Source: Streptococcus vicugnae (GTDB lineage Bacteria; Bacillota; Bacilli; Lactobacillales; Streptococcaceae). Taken from it: 64,000 bases of DNA. A program made the translations under genes and the position numbers. A model generated the notes under the pieces. The model searched no databases. It worked only from the letters and a program-made list of their open reading frames with translations, and was not told where the DNA came from. The stretch covers positions 124,001-188,000 of the forward strand of contig NZ_JAEMHW010000002.1 in assembly GCF_016461705.1 (NCBI RefSeq), in the 5' to 3' direction. This document shows positions 17,220 to 27,667 of the stretch, piece after piece; within the stretch, counting starts at the first letter, position 1; the number at the start of each line of letters is the position of its first letter.

Positions 17220-18137
17220 ATGAGAAATCAAGATCTTGAGAAACAGTTAACAACGCCTTCAAAAAATTCTCGCCTTGAGAAGTTTGGAAAAGGAATAACA
17301 TTCTTTTGTTTAGTACTGATTGTTTTCATTGTTGCAATGATTTTAATCTTTGTTGCTCAAAAAGGGTTATCAACTTTCTTCGTTGACGGTGTTAACCCAA
17401 TCAAATTCCTTTTTGGAAGTAAATGGGATCCAAGTTCAGGATCATTTGGAGCCCTTCCAATGATTTTGGGATCATTTATTGTAACAATTTTGTCTGCCTT
17501 GATAGCAACACCGATTGCTATTGGTGCAGCAGTCTTTATGACAGAAATTTCTCCAAAATATGGAGCTAAAATTCTTCAACCAGCAATTGAATTATTGACA
17601 GGTATTCCATCTGTTGTTTATGGGTTCATTGGACTACAAGTTATTGTGCCATTTACACGTTCTATTTTTGGTGGAACTGGTTTCGGTATTTTGTCTGGTG
17701 TCTGTGTTTTATTTGTCATGATTTTACCGACGGTTACGTTTATGACAATTGATAGTTTAAAAGCAGTACCAAGACACTATAAGGAAGCAAGTTTAGCGAT
17801 GGGGGCAACTCGTTGGCAAACCATCTGGCGTGTCATTTTGAATGCTGCTAGACCTGGTATCTTTACCGCAGTTATTTTTGGTATGGCTCGTGCCTTTGGT
17901 GAAGCCTTGGCTATTCAAATGGTTGTTGGTAACTCAGCAGTTGTTCCAACTTCACTAACAACTCCAGCGGCAACCCTAACTTCAGTTCTAACAATGGGTA
18001 TTGGTAATACTGTTATGGGAACTGTCCAAAATAATGTTCTTTGGTCACTTGCTTTAGTCTTGCTCATTATGAGTCTTGGCTTTAACATGCTCGTGAAATT
18101 TATTACAAGAGAAAGAAAGAGAAACTATGCACGCTAA
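17220..18137 (+). CDS. pstC: Phosphate ABC transporter permease PstC
   Basis: A 305-residue inner-membrane permease of the high-affinity phosphate importer, with six hydrophobic segments. The permease-ATPase contact loop EASLAMGATRWQTIWRVIL lies near residues 191-209. It is 9 bp after pstS and its end overlaps pstA by 11 bp. Confidence 0.94.
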   Translation: MRNQDLEKQLTTPSKNSRLEKFGKGITFFCLVLIVFIVAMILIFVAQKGLSTFFVDGVNPIKFLFGSKWDPSSGSFGALPMILGSFIVTILSALIATPIAIGAAVFMTEISPKYGAKILQPAIELLTGIPSVVYGFIGLQVIVPFTRSIFGGTGFGILSGVCVLFVMILPTVTFMTIDSLKAVPRHYKEASLAMGATRWQTIWRVILNAARPGIFTAVIFGMARAFGEALAIQMVVGNSAVVPTSLTTPAATLTSVLTMGIGNTVMGTVQNNVLWSLALVLLIMSLGFNMLVKFITRERKRNYAR

Positions 18138-19014
18138 GAAATTTGATAAGTTAGCAACAGGAATTCTCTATACAATTGCTGGAATTATTGTTGCTATTTT
18201 GGCATCATTATTACTATATATCTTGGTTAATGGATTACCTCATGTCAATTGGTCATTCTTGACAGGTAAGTCATCGTCATATGAAGCTGGTGGTGGTATA
18301 GGGATTCAGTTATATAATTCCCTCTTTCTTTTGGTAATCACATTGATGATTTCTATTCCATTATCAATGGGAGCAGGTATTTACTTATCTGAATACGCTA
18401 AAAAAGGGCGTTTTACTAACTTTATCAGAACATGTATTGAAATCCTTTCATCATTACCTTCAGTTGTTGTTGGTTTGTTTGGCTACCTCATCTTTGTAGT
18501 TCAATTCCAATATGGATTCTCAATTATTTCTGGTGCTCTTGCGCTTACGGTTTTCAACCTTCCTCAGATGACGCGTAATGTTGAAGATGGTCTTCGTAAT
18601 GTTCACCACACACAACGTGAAGCAGGGCTTGCTCTAGGTTTATCGCGTTGGGAAACAGTTGTTCACGTGGTTATTCCAGAAGCTTTGCCAAGTATTGTTA
18701 CTGGTATTGTTCTTGCTTCAGGACGTATCTTTGGTGAAGCAGCAGCTCTTATCTATACTGCTGGTCAATCAGCTCCAGCGCTTGATTGGTCAAATTGGAA
18801 TCCGCTAAGTATTACAAGTCCGATTTCAATTTTCCGCCAAGCCGAAACTTTGGCTGTTCATATCTGGAAAGTTAATAGTGAAGGAACAATCCCTGATGCT
18901 ACTCAAGTGTCACAAGGTAGTGCTGCAGTTCTCTTGATTTTCATCTTAATTTTCAACCTCTCAGCACGTTATATCGGTAAAAAACTTCACGCTAAATTAA
19001 CGTCAGCAAAATAA
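18127..19014 (+). CDS. pstA: Phosphate ABC transporter permease PstA
   Basis: A 295-residue permease, partner of PstC. It has the EAA loop REAGLALGLSRWETVVHVVI near residues 165-184 and six hydrophobic segments. Translation is coupled by the 11-bp overlap with pstC. Confidence 0.94.
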   Translation: MHAKKFDKLATGILYTIAGIIVAILASLLLYILVNGLPHVNWSFLTGKSSSYEAGGGIGIQLYNSLFLLVITLMISIPLSMGAGIYLSEYAKKGRFTNFIRTCIEILSSLPSVVVGLFGYLIFVVQFQYGFSIISGALALTVFNLPQMTRNVEDGLRNVHHTQREAGLALGLSRWETVVHVVIPEALPSIVTGIVLASGRIFGEAAALIYTAGQSAPALDWSNWNPLSITSPISIFRQAETLAVHIWKVNSEGTIPDATQVSQGSAAVLLIFILIFNLSARYIGKKLHAKLTSAK

Positions 19015-19024
19015 AGGAGAAGAG

Positions 19025-19828
19025 ATGACAAAATATAACTGGGATGAACGACATATTATTACTTTTCCTGAAGACAAACTAGCTTTAGCGACAAAAGATC
19101 TTCATGTTTACTACGGTCAAAAAGAAGCTATCAAAGGAATTGATATGCAGTTTGAAAAAAATAAAATTACTGCTCTTATCGGTCCTTCAGGATGTGGTAA
19201 ATCAACTTTTCTTCGTAGCCTAAATCGTATGAATGATACAATTGATATTGCAAAAGTTACAGGTCAAATTTTGTACGAAGGTATTGATGTTAATGCTAAA
19301 AACATTAATGTTTACGAAATGCGTAAGCACATCGGAATGGTTTTCCAACGACCAAATCCATTTGCTAAATCAATTTATAAAAATATTACATTTGCCTATG
19401 AGCGTGCAGGTGTCAAAGATAAACAATTTTTAGATGAAATTGTTGAAACTTCTTTAAAACAAGCTGCTCTCTGGGATCAAGTAAAAGATGATTTGCACAA
19501 ATCAGCCTTTACACTTTCAGGTGGTCAGCAACAACGTTTGTGTATTGCTCGTGCTATTGCAGTGAAACCAGATATTCTTTTAATGGACGAACCTGCATCA
19601 GCCCTTGACCCAGTTGCGACAATGCAACTGGAAGATACGATGTTTGAGTTGAAAAAAGATTACACAATCATTATTGTTACTCATAACATGCAACAAGCTG
19701 CACGTGCTAGTGATTATACAGCCTTCTTCTATTTGGGAGATTTAATCGAATACGACACAACGAATAATATCTTCCAAAATGCCAAATTGCAATCAACTAG
19801 CGATTATGTATCAGGACACTTTGGTTAG
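19025..19828 (+). CDS. pstB: Phosphate ABC transporter ATPase PstB (first copy)
   Basis: A 267-residue ATPase. Walker [10 protein letters not shown] is near residue 54, signature [16 protein letters not shown] near 164, and Walker [14 protein letters not shown] near 185. It carries about 20 extra N-terminal residues ([19 protein letters not shown]) compared with the second copy. Streptococci commonly have two pstB genes in tandem; here the two ATPases differ enough to be old paralogues, not a recent duplication. Confidence 0.94.
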   Translation: MTKYNWDERHIITFPEDKLALATKDLHVYYGQKEAIKGIDMQFEKNKITALIGPSGCGKSTFLRSLNRMNDTIDIAKVTGQILYEGIDVNAKNINVYEMRKHIGMVFQRPNPFAKSIYKNITFAYERAGVKDKQFLDEIVETSLKQAALWDQVKDDLHKSAFTLSGGQQQRLCIARAIAVKPDILLMDEPASALDPVATMQLEDTMFELKKDYTIIIVTHNMQQAARASDYTAFFYLGDLIEYDTTNNIFQNAKLQSTSDYVSGHFG

Positions 19829-19839
19829 AAAGGCATGAC

Positions 19840-20598
19840 ATGACAGAACCTATTTTAAAAGTAAGAGACTTATCTGTTTACTATAATAAGAAAAAAGCGC
19901 TCAATAATGTCTCTATGGATTTCTATCCTAATGAAATTACTGCATTGATTGGTCCATCTGGTTCAGGAAAATCAACACTATTACGTTCAATTAATCGAAT
20001 GGGGGACTTGAACCCTGAAGTAACCCTAACAGGATCAATCGTTTATAATGGACATAACATTTACAGTCCAAGAACAGACACTGTTGAACTTCGTAAAGAA
20101 ATCGGAATGGTTTTCCAACAACCTAACCCATTTCCAATGTCAATTTATGAAAATGTTGTTTATGGTTTGCGTTTAAAAGGAATCAAGGATAAGCAAATTT
20201 TGGATGAAGCAGTTGAAAGTTCTTTGATTGGTGCCTCAATCTGGGATGAGGTCAAAGATCGTTTGCATGATTCAGCCCTTGGCTTGTCTGGTGGTCAGCA
20301 GCAACGTGTTTGTGTCGCGCGCGTTTTAGCGACAAGTCCAAAAATCATTTTACTTGATGAGCCAACATCAGCTCTTGACCCTATCTCAGCGGGTAAGGTC
20401 GAAGATACACTTTATGGTTTGAAAGATAAGTATACAATGCTTCTTGTGACACGTTCAATGCAACAAGCATCACGTATTTCAGATCGTACAGGTTTCTTCC
20501 TGGATGGAAAACTCATTGAATATGGTAAAACTCATGAAATGTTCATGGATCCTAAATGCAAAGAAACTGAAGATTATATTACTGGTAAATTTGGTTAG
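19840..20598 (+). CDS. pstB: Phosphate ABC transporter ATPase PstB (second copy)
   Basis: A 252-residue paralogue of the preceding ATPase. Walker [10 protein letters not shown], signature [16 protein letters not shown] and Walker [14 protein letters not shown] are intact. The switch region reads [12 protein letters not shown], so the usual switch His of LVTHxMQQ is replaced by Arg here, whereas the first copy keeps TH. That may mean the two ATPases are not equivalent in the heterodimer. Confidence 0.93.
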   Translation: MTEPILKVRDLSVYYNKKKALNNVSMDFYPNEITALIGPSGSGKSTLLRSINRMGDLNPEVTLTGSIVYNGHNIYSPRTDTVELRKEIGMVFQQPNPFPMSIYENVVYGLRLKGIKDKQILDEAVESSLIGASIWDEVKDRLHDSALGLSGGQQQRVCVARVLATSPKIILLDEPTSALDPISAGKVEDTLYGLKDKYTMLLVTRSMQQASRISDRTGFFLDGKLIEYGKTHEMFMDPKCKETEDYITGKFG

Positions 20599-20628
20599 TT
20601 TTGGGAACACTCAAAAGGAGATGATATT

Positions 20629-21282
20629 ATGTTGAGATCAAAATTTGATGATGAATTAGAAAAATTACATAACCAGTTCTACGCTATGGGTACTGAAGTG
20701 TTATCACAAATTAACAAGACAGTTCGTGCTTTTATTAGCCATGACCGTGAATTGGCTAAAGAAGTTATTGAAGGTGACGAAATTGTCAATAATTTCGAAA
20801 CAAAACTTGAGAAAAAATCTCTTGAAATCATTGCCCTACAACAGCCTGTTTCACAAGATTTACGTACTGTTATTACCGTATTGAAAGCTTCTAGTGACGT
20901 AGAACGTATGGGTGACCATGCAGCGTCAATTGCAAAAGCCACTATTCGTGTAAAAGGTGAAGAACGTTTGCCAGAAGTAGAAGCAGAAATCAAAAAAATG
21001 GGTAAAGCCGTTCGTAACATGGTAGAAGAAGCTCTTGATGTTTATGTGACAGGTGAAGAAGAACGTGCTTATGAAGTTGCGGCTTCTGACGAAGTCATTG
21101 ATAATTACTTTAAAGAAATTCAAAATATGGCTGTTGAATCTATTCGTCAACAACCAGATACTGTATTTGCTGGTAAAGAGTATCTTCAAGTAATTACTTA
21201 CTTAGAACGTATCGGTGATTATGCTCGTAACCTTTGTGAATGGGTTATTTACCTTAAAACAGGAAAAATTATTGAATTGTAA
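20629..21282 (+). CDS. phoU: Phosphate transport regulator PhoU
   Basis: A 217-residue, two three-helix-bundle protein that tunes the Pst transporter and phosphate signalling. Two family metal-binding repeats are visible: SSDVERMGDHAASIA near residue 88 and LERIGDYARNLCEW near 191. Good aaaggag ribosome site. Last gene of the pst operon, followed by a strong terminator. Confidence 0.94.
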   Translation: MLRSKFDDELEKLHNQFYAMGTEVLSQINKTVRAFISHDRELAKEVIEGDEIVNNFETKLEKKSLEIIALQQPVSQDLRTVITVLKASSDVERMGDHAASIAKATIRVKGEERLPEVEAEIKKMGKAVRNMVEEALDVYVTGEEERAYEVAASDEVIDNYFKEIQNMAVESIRQQPDTVFAGKEYLQVITYLERIGDYARNLCEWVIYLKTGKIIEL

Positions 21283-21289
21283 AAGTTTA

Positions 21290-21319
21290 AAAGACTGTCT
21301 ATTAGGCAGTCTTTTTCAA
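21290..21319 (+). terminator. Terminator of the pst-phoU operon
   Basis: AAAGACTGTC paired with GGCAGTCTTT (10 bp, one G-U), five-base loop, T-run. Confidence 0.9.
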
Positions 21320-21333
21320 TAGGCTTTTTAAAA

Positions 21334-21362
21334 CTGACATATATCATATTTTGTGATATAAT
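21334..21362 (+). promoter_or_regulatory. pepN promoter
   Basis: -35 CTGACA (21334-21339), 17-bp spacer, -10 TATAAT (21357-21362) with a TG upstream. It produces a leader of about 130 nt. Confidence 0.7.
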
Positions 21363-21449
21363 GATGAAGTTTGATGGTATTGTCGTTTTCTGAATTTTCA
21401 TTTATTATACAATCCATCATCCGATTTAATTTTTAAAAGATTAGGTGAT

Positions 21450-21476
21450 ATGGGGAAGCAGTATACTGGTCCTCAT
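21450..21476 (+). promoter_or_regulatory. Hairpin in the pepN leader
   Basis: ATGGGGA and TCCTCAT arms enclose a palindromic AGTATACT core, giving an imperfect hairpin about 20 bp before the pepN ATG. A further possible pairing of GATGG (21374-21378) with CCATC (21415-21419) lies upstream. No known riboswitch was recognised. Confidence 0.35.
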
Positions 21477-21497
21477 TCTACGTTTTAAAGGAGTTAT

Positions 21498-24041
21498 ATG
21501 AAAACTGTAGAACATTTTATTGAAAAGTTTGTTCCTGAAAATTATAATATTTTCCTTGATATTAATCGTCAAGACAAAACTTTTTCAGGTAACGTTGCCA
21601 TTAGTGGTGAAGCTTTAGATAATGTTATTTCATTCCACCAAAAAGATTTGACAGTTGCTTCTGTTTTGTTAGACAATCAAAATCTTGAATTTACGATTGA
21701 TAATGATAATGAAGCTGTCCATGTTGAATTACCAGAAACTGGAACAATGACACTTGTTGTTGAGTTTTCAGGTAATATCACTGATAACATGACTGGTATT
21801 TACCCATCATATTACACAGTTGATGGGGTTAAAAAAGAAGTCATTTCAACTCAATTTGAAAGTCACTTTGCGCGTGAAGCATTTCCATGTGTTGACGAAC
21901 CAGAAGCTAAAGCAACATTTGATTTAAGTATCAAATTTGACCAAACTGAAGGTGAGATTGTTCTTTCAAATATGCCTGAAGTTGATGCTGATCGTCGTAA
22001 GGAAACTGGTCTTTGGACATTTGATACAACACCACGCATGTCATCATACTTGTTGGCTTTCGCTCTTGGTGATTTGCAAGGTAAAACCGCTAAAACTAAA
22101 AACGGTACTGAAGTAGGAGTTTTCTCAACAAAAGCACATGCTCTTAAATCTCTAGATTTTTCACTAGACATTGCTGTTCGTGTCATTGACTTTTACGAAG
22201 AATACTTTGGTGTTAAATACCCAATTCCATTGTCATACCACGTTGCGCTTCCTGACTTTTCAGCGGGAGCTATGGAAAACTGGGGCTTAGTAACATACCG
22301 TGAAGTTTATCTTCTTGTTGATGAAAACTCAACAGTTAAGAGTCGTCAAAGCGTAGCCCTTGTTGTTGCTCACGAATTAGCTCACCAATGGTTCGGTAAC
22401 CTTGTTACAATGAAATGGTGGGATGACCTATGGTTGAATGAATCATTCGCCAATATGATGGAATATGTCTCTGTTGATGCTATCGAACCATCATGGAATA
22501 TCTTCGAAGATTTCCAAACAGGAGGTCTTCCATTAGCGCTTAAACGTGATGCAACTGATGGTGTTCAATCTGTTCACGTTGAAGTCAAACACCCTGATGA
22601 AATCAATACATTGTTTGATCCAGCTATTGTTTACGCTAAAGGTAGTCGCTTGATGCACATGCTTCGTCGTTGGTTAGGTGATGAAGATTTCCGTGCTGGT
22701 CTTAAAATCTACTTTGAAAAACACCAGTATAGCAATACAATCGGTTGTGACCTTTGGGATGCTTTGTCAGAAGCATCAGGAAAAGATGTTGCTGCTTTCA
22801 TGGATGCATGGTTAGAACAACCTGGTTACCCTGTTGTGACTGCTGAAGTTGTTGATAATACACTTGTTCTTAGTCAAAAACAATTCTTTATTGGTGAAAG
22901 TGTTGATGAAAATCGTATTTGGCCAATTCCATTAAATAGCAATTGGAAAGGTCTTCCAGATACTTTAACAGAAGCTCGTCTTGAAATTCCTAATTACAGC
23001 AAACTTGCTTCTGAAAATGATGGAGCTTTCCGTCTCAATACAGAAAATACAGCCCACTATATCACAAACTACAAAGGTGAGTTGTTAGATACAGTTCTTG
23101 AACAATTGACTGAACTTGATACAGTTTCAAAACTTCAAGTAATCCAAGAACGTCGTTTGCTTGCTGAAAGTGGCGAAATCTCATACGCTGAGTTAGTGCC
23201 ATTATTAACAAAACTTTCTGATGAAACATCATACTTGGTAGCAGAAGCTATTTCTCAAGTTGTTGATGGTTTGGATATCTTCTTAGACGAAGGAAGTCAA
23301 GCACAAGCTCAATTCAAAGCCTTGATTAGTCGTTTGATGCAAAAAAACTACGATCGTTTAGGTTTTGAACCAAAAGCTGGTGAATCTGATGAAGATGAGA
23401 TGGTTCGACAAAATACTATTTCATTGATGTTGTATGCTGATAATGAAGATGCTGTTACAAAAGCTGAAGCAATCTTCCATCAACACAAAGATAATATTGA
23501 AGCCATTCCAGCATCAATCCGTATGTCAGTTCTTGCCAACCAAGTCAAACATGCTGAAACTGAAGATTTAGTATCACTTTACCTTGACACTTATGTGAAG
23601 ACAAACGATGGTAACTTCAAACGTCAATTGGCATCTGCTTTGTCAAATACAAAAGATAATGCAACAGTTGAACGTGTATTGGCTGAGTTGAAAAATAAAG
23701 ATGTTGTTAAACCTCAAGACTTAGCTATGAGTTGGTACCGTCCATTCCTTGATAAAACATTCTCTCAAGGTGCATTCTGGACATGGGCTAGAGAAAACTG
23801 GGATTGGATTAAAGCTGCACTTGGTGGCGATATGAGTTTTGATAAATTTGTTATCTACCCAGCTAATTCATTCAAGACAGTTGAACGTCTTGAAGAGTAT
23901 AAAGCTTTCTTTGAACCTCAATTGAATGATATGGCTATTAGCCGTAACATCACAATGGGTATTAAAGAAATCTCAGCTCGTCTTGATTTAATTAGCACAA
24001 GTAAAGTTGCTGTTGAAGAAGCTCTAGCAGCAGTTAAATAA
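21498..24041 (+). CDS. pepN: Aminopeptidase N (M1 family, lysyl aminopeptidase)
   Basis: An 847-residue zinc metallopeptidase that removes N-terminal residues from peptides in the cytoplasm. GAMENWG substrate motif near residue 256, zinc motif HELAHQWFGN near 292 with the second Glu in WLNESFAN. C-terminal helical ERAP1-like domain. Clear aaaggag ribosome site. It lies directly before ciaRH as in other streptococci, but a terminator separates them. Confidence 0.96.
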   Translation: MKTVEHFIEKFVPENYNIFLDINRQDKTFSGNVAISGEALDNVISFHQKDLTVASVLLDNQNLEFTIDNDNEAVHVELPETGTMTLVVEFSGNITDNMTGIYPSYYTVDGVKKEVISTQFESHFAREAFPCVDEPEAKATFDLSIKFDQTEGEIVLSNMPEVDADRRKETGLWTFDTTPRMSSYLLAFALGDLQGKTAKTKNGTEVGVFSTKAHALKSLDFSLDIAVRVIDFYEEYFGVKYPIPLSYHVALPDFSAGAMENWGLVTYREVYLLVDENSTVKSRQSVALVVAHELAHQWFGNLVTMKWWDDLWLNESFANMMEYVSVDAIEPSWNIFEDFQTGGLPLALKRDATDGVQSVHVEVKHPDEINTLFDPAIVYAKGSRLMHMLRRWLGDEDFRAGLKIYFEKHQYSNTIGCDLWDALSEASGKDVAAFMDAWLEQPGYPVVTAEVVDNTLVLSQKQFFIGESVDENRIWPIPLNSNWKGLPDTLTEARLEIPNYSKLASENDGAFRLNTENTAHYITNYKGELLDTVLEQLTELDTVSKLQVIQERRLLAESGEISYAELVPLLTKLSDETSYLVAEAISQVVDGLDIFLDEGSQAQAQFKALISRLMQKNYDRLGFEPKAGESDEDEMVRQNTISLMLYADNEDAVTKAEAIFHQHKDNIEAIPASIRMSVLANQVKHAETEDLVSLYLDTYVKTNDGNFKRQLASALSNTKDNATVERVLAELKNKDVVKPQDLAMSWYRPFLDKTFSQGAFWTWARENWDWIKAALGGDMSFDKFVIYPANSFKTVERLEEYKAFFEPQLNDMAISRNITMGIKEISARLDLISTSKVAVEEALAAVK

Positions 24042-24055
24042 GCAGTGATAAAGAG

Positions 24056-24087
24056 GCGTTTGAGTGAAAACTCAGACGCTTTTTTTC
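24056..24087 (+). terminator. Terminator after pepN
   Basis: GCGTTTGAGT and ACTCAGACGC arms around a GAAA tetraloop, followed by seven T. Confidence 0.92.
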
Positions 24088-24155
24088 TGCCTTTTAGGAA
24101 ATCTTAAGCTCAATTCGATATTCTTTTGATAGACTAAATAAATTGCATTAAATAC

Positions 24156-24185
24156 TTAGACCAAAGGGTTAAGTCATGATATAAT
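24156..24185 (+). promoter_or_regulatory. ciaRH promoter
   Basis: -10 TATAAT (24180-24185) with a weak -35 TTAGAC (24156-24161) at 18 bp. A GTTAAG lies between the two elements, but the paired TTTAAG repeats of a standard CiaR box could not be seen. Confidence 0.5.
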
Positions 24186-24208
24186 AAGATGAATAAGGGA
24201 GCAGATAT

Positions 24209-24883
24209 ATGATTAAGATTTTATTAGTAGAAGATGATTTGAGCTTGTCAAATTCAATCTTTGATTTTTTAGACGATTTTGCTGATGTTATGCAAGTTTT
24301 TGACGGTGAAGAAGGATTATATGAAGCAGAAAGTGGTGTTTATGATCTTATCTTGCTTGATTTAATGTTGCCAGAAAAAGATGGTTTCCAAGTTCTTAAA
24401 GAACTACGTGAAGATGGCATTACAACACCAGTTTTAATTATGACAGCTAAAGAAAGTCTTGACGACAAAGGACATGGCTTTGAACTAGGTGCTGATGACT
24501 ATTTAACGAAACCATTCTATCTTGAAGAGTTAAAGATGCGTATTCAGGCACTTTTGAAGCGTTCAGGTAAATTCAATGACCACACTTTATCTTATCACGA
24601 GTTAACTGCTGATACATCAACTAACACAACAACAGTAAATGGCGAAAAAGTTGAGTTGTTAGGTAAAGAATTTGATTTATTGGTTTATTTCTTACAAAAC
24701 CAAAATGTTATCTTACCAAAATCTCAAATTTTTGATCGTATTTGGGGCTTTGATAGTGATACGACGATTTCTGTCGTAGAAGTTTACGTTTCTAAGATTC
24801 GTAAAAAGTTAAAGGGCACAAGCTTTGCTAATAATCTTCAAACACTACGAAGTGTAGGATATATTCTAAAAGATGCTGAATAA
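24209..24883 (+). CDS. ciaR: Response regulator CiaR
   Basis: A 224-residue OmpR/PhoB-type regulator. Receiver domain with phospho-acceptor D51 in LILLDLMLP and the conserved Lys in TAKES; C-terminal winged-helix domain with [18 protein letters not shown]. It controls envelope stress, competence and bacteriocin responses in streptococci. Identity comes from sequence and from its place between pepN and the ciaH kinase. Its last 11 bp overlap ciaH. Confidence 0.93.
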   Translation: MIKILLVEDDLSLSNSIFDFLDDFADVMQVFDGEEGLYEAESGVYDLILLDLMLPEKDGFQVLKELREDGITTPVLIMTAKESLDDKGHGFELGADDYLTKPFYLEELKMRIQALLKRSGKFNDHTLSYHELTADTSTNTTTVNGEKVELLGKEFDLLVYFLQNQNVILPKSQIFDRIWGFDSDTTISVVEVYVSKIRKKLKGTSFANNLQTLRSVGYILKDAE

Positions 24884-26201
24884 CATACACAAAAAAATAT
24901 CTACTGGGACTTTTTCTCACTTTTTCCATTTCTTTGCGGTATTTACTGGGATCTTTATCATTATGACTACCATTATCTTGCAGATTATGAGATATGGTCT
25001 GTATTCTTCTGTAGATACTACTTTGAAAAATGCAGCAGACAATGCAAGTGACTACGTTACACGAACGATGGAACGTAGTGATTCTCTGCAATCCAATAAT
25101 GACTTTAGTGATTCTGGAAAGAGCAAACCAAGATCAAACATTGCAAGTTTAAGTAATGTCAGTGTTTTGCTGTATGATACAAATGGGAAAATTGTTAACG
25201 CTATCGATGCGTTCGTTCAATTTGGAACCCTGACTTCGAGTGTAGATGAGGATTCGGTTGGCGAGATTAAAGATGAAAAGATGACAACCATCTTTGGTCA
25301 AACGGAAAAATATCACGTTTTAACTGTAAGGGTGTACAGCAGTGATTATCCCTCAATTGAGTATGCAACCTTCTTGATTAGTGTTAGCCAACTTGATGAG
25401 GCAAATGAACGTTATGTAACGATTACCATTTCAGTTATGATTATTTTCTGGATGATTTCTATTTTGGCAAGTGTCTACTTAGCTAACTGGACACGTAAGC
25501 CAATTCTAGAAAGTTATGAAAAACAAAAACGCTTTGTCGAAAATGCTAGTCATGAATTACGAACACCATTAGCCGTGCTTCAAAATCGACTTGAAAGTTT
25601 GTTCAGACGACCTAATGCAACGATTCTTGATAATAGTGAAAGTATCGCGGCAAGTCTGGATGAGGTTCGAAATATGAGGATTTTAACAACGAATCTTTTG
25701 AATCTTGCTAGACGAGACGATGGCTTGAAAGTTGAATTGGAAGAGATTCAACCATCTACTTTTAACGAAATTTTTGAGAATTACAATATGATTGCCAAAG
25801 AAAATGGCAAAACATTTGTTGCTCACAATTCAGCTGATCGTCCAATAAAATCTGATAAGACGCTGCTCAAACAATTGATGACTATCTTATTTGATAATGC
25901 TATTAAGTACACTGATGATGATGGTTTTATCGAATTTACTGTTAAGACAACAGAACGTCAAACGATTTTGACAATCTCTGATAATGGACCTGGTATTAGT
26001 GATGCTGATAAAGAGAAAATCTTTGACCGCTTTTATCGCATTGATAAAGCTAGAACACGTCAAAAAGGTGGGTTTGGTCTTGGATTATCATTAGCAAAAC
26101 AAATTGTTGATGCCTTAAAAGGTGATATTCAAGTCAAAGATAATCATCCAAAAGGAACGATATTTGAGGTTCGTTTCAATCGACACAATTTTGGTAAATA
26201 G
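24873..26201 (+). CDS. ciaH: Sensor histidine kinase CiaH
   Basis: A 442-residue membrane kinase partner of CiaR. The first membrane segment is about 16-39, an extracytoplasmic sensor domain covers about 40-180, the second membrane segment is about 182-204, then the dimerisation/phosphorylation helix with H227 ([13 protein letters not shown]) and the ATPase domain (N box [10 protein letters not shown]1 DNGPGIS, G2 GGFGLGLSL). Translation is coupled to ciaR. Confidence 0.93.
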   Translation: MLNNIHKKISTGTFSHFFHFFAVFTGIFIIMTTIILQIMRYGLYSSVDTTLKNAADNASDYVTRTMERSDSLQSNNDFSDSGKSKPRSNIASLSNVSVLLYDTNGKIVNAIDAFVQFGTLTSSVDEDSVGEIKDEKMTTIFGQTEKYHVLTVRVYSSDYPSIEYATFLISVSQLDEANERYVTITISVMIIFWMISILASVYLANWTRKPILESYEKQKRFVENASHELRTPLAVLQNRLESLFRRPNATILDNSESIAASLDEVRNMRILTTNLLNLARRDDGLKVELEEIQPSTFNEIFENYNMIAKENGKTFVAHNSADRPIKSDKTLLKQLMTILFDNAIKYTDDDGFIEFTVKTTERQTILTISDNGPGISDADKEKIFDRFYRIDKARTRQKGGFGLGLSLAKQIVDALKGDIQVKDNHPKGTIFEVRFNRHNFGK

Positions 26202-26230
26202 AAAAGGGACGCTAATCAGCATCCCTTTTA
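26202..26230 (+). terminator. Terminator after ciaRH
   Basis: AAAAGGGA and TCCCTTTT arms with an inner GCT/AGC, immediately after the ciaH stop. Confidence 0.8.
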
Positions 26231-26251
26231 GTTTGTAAGAGTGTTCATTAG

Positions 26252-26278
26252 AAAAAAGAAAAACTCCATTTGGAGTTT
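26252..26278 (-). terminator. Terminator after rpsT (minus strand)
   Basis: AAACTCC and GGAGTTT arms followed on the minus strand by a T-rich tail. Confidence 0.8.
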
Positions 26279-26288
26279 TCATTGGATA

Positions 26289-26525
26289 TTATTTAGCCAA
26301 TTTAGCAGCAAGACGTGCTTTATCGCGGCTAGCTTTGTTTTTGTGAATCAAACCTTTTGATTCAGCTTTATCGATGCTTGCAGAAGCAGCACGGAAAAGC
26401 TCTTCAGATGGGTTAGCTTCAAATGCTTTGATAGCAGAACGCATAGCTGATTTTTGTGCTGAATTTTTTTCGTTTTGTTTAACGTTAAGTTCAGCGCGTT
26501 TGATAGCTGATTTAATATTTGCCAA
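26289..26525 (-). CDS. rpsT: 30S ribosomal protein S20
   Basis: A 78-residue basic helical protein that binds 16S rRNA. It starts at a TTG: the in-frame ATG 15 bp upstream (26540) is part of the ggaggtg ribosome site itself, so it cannot be the start. The product then reads [13 protein letters not shown] after the initiator, the normal S20 N-terminus, and ends [22 protein letters not shown] strong promoter lies just upstream. TTG initiation and the upstream region may allow S20 autoregulation, which is known in enterobacteria but not shown here. Confidence 0.94.
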   Translation of the reverse strand: MANIKSAIKRAELNVKQNEKNSAQKSAMRSAIKAFEANPSEELFRAASASIDKAESKGLIHKNKASRDKARLAAKLAK

Positions 26526-26557
26526 TGTTTTCACCTCCAAATTAATCTAACTACATT

Positions 26558-26586
26558 ATTATATAGAATTTATTGCGTTTTGGCAA
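26558..26586 (-). promoter_or_regulatory. rpsT promoter (minus strand)
   Basis: Read on the minus strand: -35 TTGCCA, 17-bp spacer, -10 TATAAT. Confidence 0.8.
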
Positions 26587-26615
26587 GCCTTAATCATTGT
26601 TTCAGGAAAATTTAC

Positions 26616-27536
26616 TTATTTTTTCAAGTAAATTCGATCGATTTTGTGGTTGTATGTCTTGTGCAAAATCAATTCGGCACGATTGCGAGTTGGTTCAATA
26701 TATTTTTCAAGATTGACAAGATTAACCGTTTTCCAGACCATTTTAGCGAACTCTAAAGCATCTTGGTGAGGCATTTTTACGAAACGATTATAGTAATTAG
26801 TCTGATCTGTTTTAGCTAATTCAAGTAAACTATCGAAACGTTCTAAGTACCATTTTTCAATTAAATCATTTTCAGCGTCAATATAAATAGAAAAGTCAAA
26901 GTAACCAGTCATATAGATACGCTTATTCTTTTGATTTTGGAAAACGTTAATACCTTCAACAATTAAGAAGTCTGGTGCCTCAATTATTTGTTCTTGGTCA
27001 GGAATAATATCATAAACTTCATGTGAATATACTGGAATATGAGCAGTCATTCCGTTTTTAACAGTATCTAGGAAGTTTAGAAGAAGTTCCATATTATAAC
27101 TTTCAGGGAAACCTTTACGATCTAAAATATTTCGCTCGATTAACTCTTTATTTGGATAAATAAAGCCATCTGTTGTCACCATTTCAACCTTGCTATCTTT
27201 AAATGTTCTAGACAGGAGAAGTTGTAAAAGACGACTTGTTGTTGATTTCCCAACGGCTACAGAACCAGAGATTCCGATAATAAAAGGTCGATTGCTCGCT
27301 TCTTTTTTTAAGAAAATGCTTTTTGAAAAGGATAGGTTTTCTTGAGCATTTTTGTAGATTTGAATCAAACTTATCAAAGGAAGATAAACTTCAATAACGT
27401 CTTGAATACTGATGTTATCATTCAAACTTTTAATTGATTCAAGTTCCTCAGCAGTAAGAAGTGGCTGAGTCTTACGATGTAACTCCTGCCAAGTTTCACG
27501 AGAAATAAGATCAAAATTAATAAATTCGTTGGTCAT
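26616..27536 (-). CDS. coaA: Pantothenate kinase type I
   Basis: Phosphorylates pantothenate, the first step of coenzyme A synthesis. 306 residues. P-loop [15 protein letters not shown] near residue 93; the substrate-pocket motifs [20 protein letters not shown] and EGINVFQ are present. The CoaB and CoaC genes for the next steps, with a probable vitamin transporter, lie at 46.6-48.5 kb. Its -10 TATAAT on the minus strand is about 30 bp upstream of the start. Confidence 0.94.
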   Translation of the reverse strand: MTNEFINFDLISRETWQELHRKTQPLLTAEELESIKSLNDNISIQDVIEVYLPLISLIQIYKNAQENLSFSKSIFLKKEASNRPFIIGISGSVAVGKSTTSRLLQLLLSRTFKDSKVEMVTTDGFIYPNKELIERNILDRKGFPESYNMELLLNFLDTVKNGMTAHIPVYSHEVYDIIPDQEQIIEAPDFLIVEGINVFQNQKNKRIYMTGYFDFSIYIDAENDLIEKWYLERFDSLLELAKTDQTNYYNRFVKMPHQDALEFAKMVWKTVNLVNLEKYIEPTRNRAELILHKTYNHKIDRIYLKK

Positions 27537-27667
27537 ACGAAACTCCTTAAAGAGGTTATGTACCTTATTATAGCATTTTAAAGAAGGATTGAAAACAGTT
27601 ACAACGTTTGATATGATAGAAGAGTATGATAAAATAGAAGTGCATTATAAGAGAAAGTGATAGAAGA

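Noticed and set aside
20679..21020. 113-codon open frame on the minus strand inside phoU
   Set aside because: It mirrors the strong phoU frame, has no ribosome site and no recognisable family. Similar minus-strand frames inside the nucleoside permease (33022-33351), pepN (21863-22186) and the frame opposite pgm (45430-45735) were rejected for the same reason.
24100..24208. CiaR box upstream of ciaRH and a neighbouring csRNA gene
   Set aside because: Single TTAAG stretches occur, but not the direct repeat TTTAAG-N5-TTTAAG; no csRNA-like promoter-terminator pair was seen.
26525..26540. ATG at 26540 as the S20 start
   Set aside because: The ATG overlaps the ggaggtg ribosome site, and the family N-terminus begins at the TTG at 26525.
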